Source of the DNA: Psilocybe azurescens
Taxonomy: Eukaryota; Basidiomycota; Agaricomycetes; Agaricales; Agrocybaceae
DNA: 64,000 nucleotides
Reading direction: 5' to 3'
Assembly (NCBI GenBank): GCA_023853785.1
Contig: JAJIRX010000869.1
Span: 62,001 to 126,000 of the forward strand
Part shown: positions 57,003 through 64,000 of the stretch, in pieces
How the letters are laid out: each line of letters opens with the position of its first letter
Numbering within the stretch: the first letter of the stretch is position 1
Made by a program: the position numbers and the translations under genes
The notes under the pieces: generated by a model
The model's database searches: none
What the model was told of the DNA's origin: nothing
What the model saw: only the letters and a program-made list of their open reading frames with translations

Positions 57003-59391
57003 ATGGTGCTGGAGAAAGTTACGTCACGTACTTTGAACGTTTATGCAGTCGGCGTAAAGTTGAGGACGTCCGTGGTCGACAGGAACGACGGGATTGGTGG
57101 CTGTGTCATCCTCTTTCCACCACGACCACGACGGGCGTTATCCACTTCCCACCACCACTATGCCACCATCCGAGGAATCTACTCCTTTACTTTCAGTGAA
57201 TGTCGCGGGCCAGGATCACTCCTCGCCCCCTTTTATTTCCTTCGGTCTTACTTCAACATACTTCTAGTCTTTGTTCCTCTAGCTGCAATCGCCCACCATC
57301 TAAACTGGGATGTTGACTTACGTTTCGTCTTCAGTCTACTCGCAATTGTGCCTCTCCCAGGGGTAAGTCTTTGGCTTCTGGCCTGCACAATCTCGTATTC
57401 AAGACTCACTGACGCTGTTGTTCTAGCTTGTACGTGGCTCAACAAAGCAAGTGTCAGTACTTCTTAGCCAGAAGCCAGCTATTCTGTTCGATACATCATT
57501 TGGAGATCTTGTTGAGATCATCGTCACGGTGGTGGCTCTGCTTCAAGGCAAGCCACAATCATTTTTGTCCAGCAGGGTTCTGGCTGATGCATGTCTCTCT
57601 ACACAACAGACGATGTTCTCCTCATCCGAGCATTCGTACGTTTCGCCTCATATAGTTCTCCGCGCTATTAAACTTATCTCCTTTACAGATTATTGGCTCT
57701 GTGCTTGCCAACATCTTGTTTGTCTTGGGCTGCTCGTTCCTAGCTGGTACGTTATTTCTCGCATCTCACTTCACACTTTTGTCCGTAACCTCTATTACAG
57801 CTGGCTTCATACGTTCAGAGACAAAGTTCCAGGCTACGAGAGCACAAGCGTGAGCCGTCATATACATATGAAGCTTCCAGTCTTCTCATTCAGGTTATCC
57901 TTGATACTTAGCTCAAGTTCCGTGAGTTTACTAAATACATCTTGACTCGATTCCCTTACTCATCTCACCATATATAGCTTATGACATTAGCCGTCTGCAC
58001 TGGTAAATATTCTCCACAAATTTTCCTTACAGAATGACTTCCCATCGGTATACAGGATTGGTTATTCCCGCCGCATATTCAAGTACCCTGCCAGGTAAAC
58101 ATGACTCTCCAAAATAGAATGGATTATCCGAACTTTCATGGCATATCGTTATAGATACATCCAATAAAGACGGGCTTGTTGTTATCTACAGGGGTACCGC
58201 TATCGTTCTTCTAGCAGTATACTTCGCTTTCCTGTACTTCCAGGTGTGTTCTATGCTCGCATAGATATAATATTGTTCTTGCTGACCTGGACCTCTCCCG
58301 AATGAGTAGCTTAGGTTCACCCACCAGCCTTATGATAACCGTGATTGGGTCTCTAGTCGAACCAGGGTCGTTAACGGGAACCCGGATGCATCCAGTATGA
58401 GCGCTGTTTTTGGCGCAATCTCGTCAGTCTGTTTTCTCAATTTCCTGTCTCGATGGTTGAGTGACGATTTTGTAAAGTTTATTGGTTCTCGGAGTCGTTA
58501 CATACTTCTGCGCCAAATATTGCAAGTACCGTAGTGTGTTCTCGTGTTAGACAAACCTGACTGACATCATACCAGTGGTCATTTCAATCCAGGAGTTTAC
58601 AACGAAACATCATACATCAAAAGTCCTGATTGGTTTAATCTTGGTCCCCCTGATTGTACGCTTTTTTCACTTCTTTCGTCTTTCCCTCAACATATGTTTC
58701 CTCTTCTCAGGTGAATTTGACGAAGCACATTACTTCTGTTCGTGTCGCTGTCGAGGATGAGATGGAGCTAACCATTATGTATTGCGTTGGAAGCTCAATT
58801 GTACGTCCTTAATTTTATTTTGCATGAGAAGGCTGGCTTAACGAGTCCTTGTTGTTCCATAGCGCATTGCTTCCTTTGTTGCCCCTTTGATAATTATCGG
58901 TAGTTGGGTGTAAAACTTATCGTTATTTAAATTTTTGCTCCTGTTGACGCTGTACGTTAGGTCCGGCCATGTGTTCACGCTGACTTTCGCCAACTTTGAA
59001 ACTGTTGTTCTGTTCGTGTCGGTTGTTCTTGTGAATACCCTGATCCAGTTAGTGGACCTTATAGCTCTCTTTGCCATGGGACCTATACTGACATTGTTAT
59101 CTCCGCAGAGATGGGCGATCTAATTATATGGAGGGTCTTATGTACGCTTCTTGCTTTCTGAACTAATTGGATCTTAATGTTTGCATGATATATAGGCTCG
59201 TATCTTTGTACTTTGTTATACTTCTAGCCTGTAAGTATTTCTTGCTCTCGATTATTTTTACTGGTCCACTGAGTCGTTACTTATGCGAATTAATGGGACA
59301 GTTGGCATGTCCTCTGGGCCAGCATAGGCTTTTCAAATCTTATCGGGGTAATCTTAGGGCCAATTTATCTTCGTTCTCTGGTCTTCAATAA
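57003..59391 (+). CDS. Divergent vacuolar Ca2+/H+ exchanger (CAX/VCX1-like)
   Basis: Multi-exon polytopic membrane protein of the Ca2+:cation antiporter superfamily. Exons give ILLVFVPLAAIAHHLNWDVD, FVFSLLAIVPLPG, LVEIIVTVVALLQGK, IIGSVLANILFVLGCSFLA, GFIRSETKFQATRAQA, SLMTLAVCTG, GTAIVLLAVYFAFLYFQ, VLIGLILVPLI, VAVEDEMEL, VGSSIRIASFVAPLIIIGSW, FTLTFANFETVVLFVSVVLV and DGRSNYMEGLM. The alpha-1 repeat (normally GNAVE) reads GDLVE. The alpha-2 repeat (normally GNAAEH) reads VNLTKH, so the cation-binding Glu is Lys. The usual N-terminus (MPPSEESTPLL at 57160) is in another frame, and one extra T near 57248 would join it. It is either a pseudogene or a non-transporting paralogue. The C-terminal end is uncertain. 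Confidence 0.75.
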
Positions 59392-60147
59392 TGCGAAAAA
59401 TGTAATCTTGACTATCGCAATTGGGTTTAGTGTTGTGATAATCAAACTCTGATTCACCACCTTGTACCCTGTAAAATATAAGATTACGGGCCGTACTGTA
59501 TTGTCCAGGGTTTAAACTACTATTTTCCATCTGCTTTGCGGCTTAACTGTAACTTAATGCAGATTAGCGTTGCCCCTATTTCAATGCAACACGTGCCAGA
59601 CGCGTAAAACGCGTTTCAGCACGTGACATTCAATTTCTCTGAGCCCCTGAGCCTTCTGTCACTGTACGATATCCGTGTATCACAGTCTAAATCCGGTACA
59701 TTTCAAATACCTGTATTTATTCTTGGCTACCACAGGCTACCACATAACTTGAAGAAGGTGATACCGAGATATCTTACCAACTTCCAACGTAGACTGGGTT
59801 CGAGTCTACTCAGCGATTGTGCATATGGAAAGTACTATGCGCCGGTCGACTGGTCGACCATAGAACTCTTTAACTGACTCAAGTCCGTTAACGCTCTTGG
59901 GCCATGTTTTTATATATCATCATGATTCGTTTTTAATGTCACATTACTTCACGAAGTAGCTAACACGACGAAGCCATGACTCAAGTACACCCCTTGTTTG
60001 GCAGGGCTCAACAAGTCGGAAACTACTGCACAATCACCCTTCCCATGTTTTGGGGATAGGAATTGCGGGACGAACATCTTTTCCACGGACCACACTCAAC
60101 ATCGTTCAGTACCCATACTCACGATACTACGCATCATCTCATTTATC
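59392..60147. other. Intergenic, with a symmetric cluster of short palindromes
   Basis: Contains CACGTG, ACGCGT, ACGCGT, CACGTG within 36 bp (59590-59625), arranged symmetrically. The remainder is the promoter region of the TPR-CHAT gene. An open frame at 59623-59877 resembles no family. Confidence 0.5.
59590..59625. promoter_or_regulatory. E-box/MluI-box cluster upstream of the TPR-CHAT gene
   Basis: Two CACGTG sites (59590-59595, 59620-59625) flank two ACGCGT sites (59600-59605, 59609-59614). CACGTG is the core of bHLH-type sites and ACGCGT the core of MBF-type cell-cycle boxes in fungi. Four 6-bp palindromes in 36 bp in this order suggest a compound control site, about 520 bp upstream of the start at 60148. 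This is inference from motifs only. Confidence 0.4.
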
Positions 60148-63100
60148 ATGCCACAATCTGGATCCTCTCAACCACAGTGTGACCCAAAATCGACCATTCA
60201 CCAGCTGCCTCCCTCGCAGGTATGTGCCATTTTCATTTGTTTTAAGAAAGTTTACAATTGATGAATGCATCGCAGCTCATAGGCCCTAGAGTTAAAGATT
60301 GCGAAGAAGGTATAGCATTACTCAACTATGCTACAACTCAGCTGGCCAAGGCGAACAATTCAACTGACCTGGATGATTCGATATCACATCTCCGCCGAGC
60401 CAAAGCAAGGCTCCATCCAAGCGGTGATTGCTATCCCGACGCCTTGAACAATTTAGCTTTTGCGCTATCAACTCGATTTACCAATCGAGGTCAGCAAGGA
60501 GATCTCGAAGAAGCTATTACACTGCAAAGAGATGTTCTCAAGCTCCGGCATCCTTCTCATCCCGAACGGGCAATATCATTTAACAATCTTGCCTGCACTT
60601 TGATGGTTCTGATATAAACAAGCAGGTCGACAAGATGACCTCAAAGAAGCTATCTCTCTACATCGACAGGCTCTCAAAAATTTTCAGCCCGCGATCCCAA
60701 TCGATGTCTCTCCCTCACAAGCCTCGCAGATGCGCTGCGGATCCAACATATTCAAGGACAGCAGGGCGGTCTAGATGAAGCCATATCCCTGTGCCGCCAG
60801 GCCCTGGAACTCCGTCCATCAACCCATCCTGGCCGATGGATGTCCCTCAAAACCCTTGCAAATATAATCTTGATTCGATTCGCACAGAAAGGTTCGCGAG
60901 GCGATCTCGAGGAGGCCATTTCGTTGCATAGAGAAGTTTTGAGGCTTCATCCTTCACCAAAACCTACTAGTGATAGCTCACTGAACAGGCTTGCTGCTGC
61001 GTTGATCATACGTTTTGAACACGACGGCAAGATCAGCGATCTTGATGAAGCGATCAAATTCCACAGACGTAATCTCGAATTATGCCCCCTGCCGAATCCC
61101 GAACGACCCACCCTTTTGGGTGACCTGGCCTCTGCGCTATCAACCAGATTTCGACATGGCGGTCGGCTAGATCATCTCAACGAAGCCATTTCGTTAAACA
61201 GACAGGCTTTGAAGCTTCTTTCTCACCATAGTCGACCCCGCGCTCTCAACAATCTCGCAAATGCATTATGTGTTCGAGTTGAGGAAGGCGATTCTACTCA
61301 TCGAGGAGATCTCGATGAAGCCATCTCTTCTCTGAGAGAAGCTCTCGCCATCTTTCCTCCAGGGCACCCAGATCGATTATCCACCCTCAATAATCTTGCA
61401 AATGCGCTGGTAATCAAAGCAAAACGACTTGACGAAGATCACGAAGGCCACCTAAACGAATCGATTTTATTATTTACGCAGGTTCTCCGGCTCCGTCCTG
61501 CTACACATCCGGATCGATTTATGTCCCTCGTCAGCTTTGCTAATGCGCTGCTCAACAGATTTTATCAGAAAGGTCACTCCAGCGATCTCAATGAGGCCAT
61601 TTCGTCTTACAGACAGGCTCTCGATATCCGTCCCTCACTTCATTCCAATCGATGCTTGTATCTCTATGCTCTAGCAGACGCCTTGTCTGTTAGATTCAAA
61701 GAAGGAGGTCAACAAAAAGACCTGAACGAGGCCATCTCGTTGTATAGACAGTCGCTGGAACTCTTGCCCACAGCTCATCCGAGTCGAGTCGATGCACTCA
61801 ACGGTCTAGCTATTGTAGTGCTGTCAAAATTTGAGCAAGGAGGTCGGCTTGAAGATCTCACAGAGGCGATCGTTCTATACAATCGAGTTCTTGAATTTTG
61901 CCCACCCCCTCATTCCAATCGATACGAAGCTCTCAACGGTTTGGCGATTGCGCATTGTGCCCAATTTGAAAAAGGCAACGGCCAGCGCGGCGATCTCGAT
62001 AGAGCTATTTCACTACACAGACAAGCTTTCGAACTTCGTCCACCACCGCATCCCGATTACGCTACATCGCTTAACAATCTTGCGGCTACGCTATCCACCC
62101 GATATAGCTATTACGGTCAAAAACGTGATCTTGACCGAAATCATTGAATTACATAGACAAAGTCTTGAGTTTCTCCCATCCGTGCACCCAAAACGACTAG
62201 CTTCCCTCAACAATCTTGCCTCAGCACTGTCGACTAAGTTTTCCTCAGAAGGTCGCCTGTTGGACATCAATGAATCCATACAATTAAGTAGACAGGCACT
62301 TGCGCTATTCCTCCGGCGGATCCACCCCATCCTAATCGACCGCTTATTCTGACTAATCTCGCCTATGCACTGTACACTAGGGTCGAAAAAGCTAATCATC
62401 AGGATGGACTTGATGAAGCTGTTTCGTTACTCCGAGAGGCTCTCAGGCTCTTCCCAGCGGAGCACCCCGACCGAACCAGCACCCTCGTTTGTCTTGCAGA
62501 CACATTGTTCCATCAAGTTCGGCAAGGCGGCCCCACAGGGTATCTTAATGAAACTATCGCATTACACAAAGAGGCTCTCCAGCATCGTCCCGCGCCCCAT
62601 CCAGGCAGAGCTGATTCTTTGGCATGCTTGGGCGACTTATATATGTATTCATACTCGTTAATTCAGGCTTCAGGTGATGACGAGACGACTTTGTTGGAAA
62701 ATGCGATGTCTTCCTATTCGACAGCTCTCCAATGCGCCTGTCCGAGTCCATCTCGACGATTCAACATCGCAAACATATGGTCGGATTCAGCTGATAAAGC
62801 TCAGCATTCCTCGGCGGCGGTGGCTTACGACTGTGCATTGCAAAATCTATCCGAATTGGCATCTCTTAGTCTTGACGTGCAGTCGCGCCAGGAAGTGTTG
62901 CGTGCTCGCAGTGATGGAATAGCTAGAAAGGCCGCCTTGTACGCCATCAGACAGGGCCATTTTGGCAAAGCGATCGAATATCTGGAGGCTGGACGAGCCA
63001 TTTTTGGTCTAGGGTGCTGCATCTTCGATCGCCCTTCGATAAACTATCCGATGTTGCTCCAGAGCTCAGCAAGCGGTTACGGGAGATTGCCACTGAGCTG

Positions 63101-64000
63101 GAGAGTAGTTCTCATCGTGAAACCTTTTCCGACAATCTGGATAATCGGAAAAAGATGACAATAGAGGCGAAAACTTCACGACTTGCACATCTTGATGAAG
63201 AGTGGCGGAAGGGTGTTGATGATGCACGAAAACTGAAAGGTCTCGAAGATTTCTTGCGCCCCCTTCGTTTGTCGTCGATGCAAGCTGCTGCCTCTGAATG
63301 CGCGGCTGTCGTTCTGATTCCAGATAACTCTAGCAGTCATTGTTTGATCATGACATCGACAAATGTCCATCATATCGACCTTCCGACTTTGCCGAGTAGC
63401 AAGTTACGCATCCTGGTTGAATCAGTGAAACGAGCGTCTTCACAAACAACTGTACGATACACCTTGATCGATGAATCCGTCTTTCCCTCAAATATGGCTG
63501 ATGTCTTTCGTGATTGGTTGCTTCCAGTCGAGGAGCGTGGGTCGAGACAATCATCGAGTTTAGCCTTATCTTCGGATAGCATTTTTAAAGCAGTTTTGAA
63601 GACCCTTTGGGATGGGTTGGTGAAACTTGTCATTCAATTTCTTGGTATACAGGTCGGTATTGCGTATATGGAACAACATCGTTGCACTACGACTCACGGA
63701 TGTAAATGTTATAGAAATCGAAGAATCTGCAGAAGTTGCAATGGTGCCCAACAGGTCTATTCACGTTTCTCCCTATTCATGCGGCTGGGTGTTATGATCC
63801 AAAGTTGGGCGAAGAAGAATCTACATCGGATTACATTGTCTCATCTTACATACCGACAATTGGAATACTGCTTCCAGCACACGAGGACCGCACTACTCAG
63901 AGCAAGCCATTCAAGATGATGGTCGTCGTTGATGCCAATCGATTGCGCTCTGCCCTAATAGAGTTGGAAAAGATCAAAAATCGAGTTCCCAATAATTGCT
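60148..64000 (+). CDS. TPR-repeat CHAT-domain protein (caspase-like), 3' end beyond window
   Basis: The first exon (MPQSGSSQPQCDPK, 60148-60219) is joined by a short intron (60220-60275, GTATGT...CGCAG) to LIGPRVKDCEEGIALLNYAT. There follow about 15-18 TPR-type units of about 45 residues, typified by DLDEAISLHRQALELRP and HPDRLSTLNNLANAL (about 60390-62650). A helical connector (VAYDCALQNLSELASLSLDV) and then a CHAT domain follow (EYLEAGRAIFG; AAVVLIPDNSSSHCLIMT; FLPIHAAGCYDPKLGEEEST; DYIVSSYIPTIGILLPAHED). CHAT domains are caspase-fold peptidases, and TPR-CHAT proteins act in regulated cell death in other organisms. The catalytic His and Cys usually lie further on, beyond the window. Frame switches occur near 60610, 60690, 62140, 62340, 63010 and 63640, so part may be errors or decay. 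Confidence 0.8.

Noticed and set aside
59392..60147. A gasdermin-like or other effector gene next to the TPR-CHAT gene
   Set aside because: Looked for because CHAT proteases can activate pore-formers; the open frames here are short and lack any such motif.
1..64000. CRISPR arrays, rRNA and tRNA genes
   Set aside because: No regularly spaced direct repeats, rRNA segments or convincing tRNA A/B boxes were recognised by eye; a tRNA scan could still find one.

Overview
This window is nuclear DNA from a filamentous basidiomycete, most likely an Agaricomycete (mushroom-forming fungus). The reasons are short introns of about 45-70 bp inside nearly every conserved gene, an expanded family of F-box/leucine-rich proteins, NACHT and TPR-CHAT proteins of the Agaricomycete type, a Tf1/sushi-type chromovirus and a Tad1-like LINE. 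No bacterial or organellar features were seen.

Layout. 207-3119: remains of a NACHT (STAND) NTPase gene, cut by a complete chromovirus LTR retrotransposon on the minus strand (3120-9803). 10398-12119: F-box gene A. 12564-15040 (-): serine carboxypeptidase. 15644-17018: degenerate F-box copy B. 17479-22418: WDR59/Mtc5-like GATOR2 (SEA) subunit. 22818-24418 (-): F-box gene C, with its promoter and 5' end duplicated in tandem. 25276-28156 (-): ER class I alpha-mannosidase (GH47). 29379-31418 (-): mitochondrial-type phosphatidylserine decarboxylase. 33624-35498 and 36178-37801: F-box genes D and E. 38305-45597: F-box relic F, split by a 6.5-kb LINE (38688-45196, minus) with an 11-bp target duplication. 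46547-50021 (-): SNF2-family ATPase. 51728-52495 (-): conserved-looking protein of unknown function. 52949-53672: possible MITE with inverted ends. 54852-55358 (-): weak hypothetical gene. 55640-56300: F-box relic G. 57003-59391: divergent Ca2+/H+ exchanger-like membrane protein. 60148-end: TPR-CHAT gene running off the window.

There are two kinds of DNA here. Single-copy housekeeping genes (carboxypeptidase, WDR59, GH47, PSD, SNF2) read as multi-exon genes with convincing family motifs. Between them lie fast-evolving families (seven F-box paralogues, a NACHT relic, a TPR-CHAT gene) together with transposons. F-box proteins are usually substrate adaptors of SCF ubiquitin ligases. NACHT and CHAT proteins are typical of fungal non-self recognition and regulated cell death. 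The accessory part therefore looks like a recognition/turnover gene nursery with active birth and decay. Upstream blocks of several F-box copies are conserved, which suggests common regulation.

A caution for all gene models. Single-base frame switches occur in both fast-evolving and housekeeping genes, and several sit in short homopolymer runs. Some apparent pseudogenes may therefore be sequence errors. Exon boundaries were inferred by eye from GT/GC...AG signals and family motifs. Starts and ends are approximate where stated.
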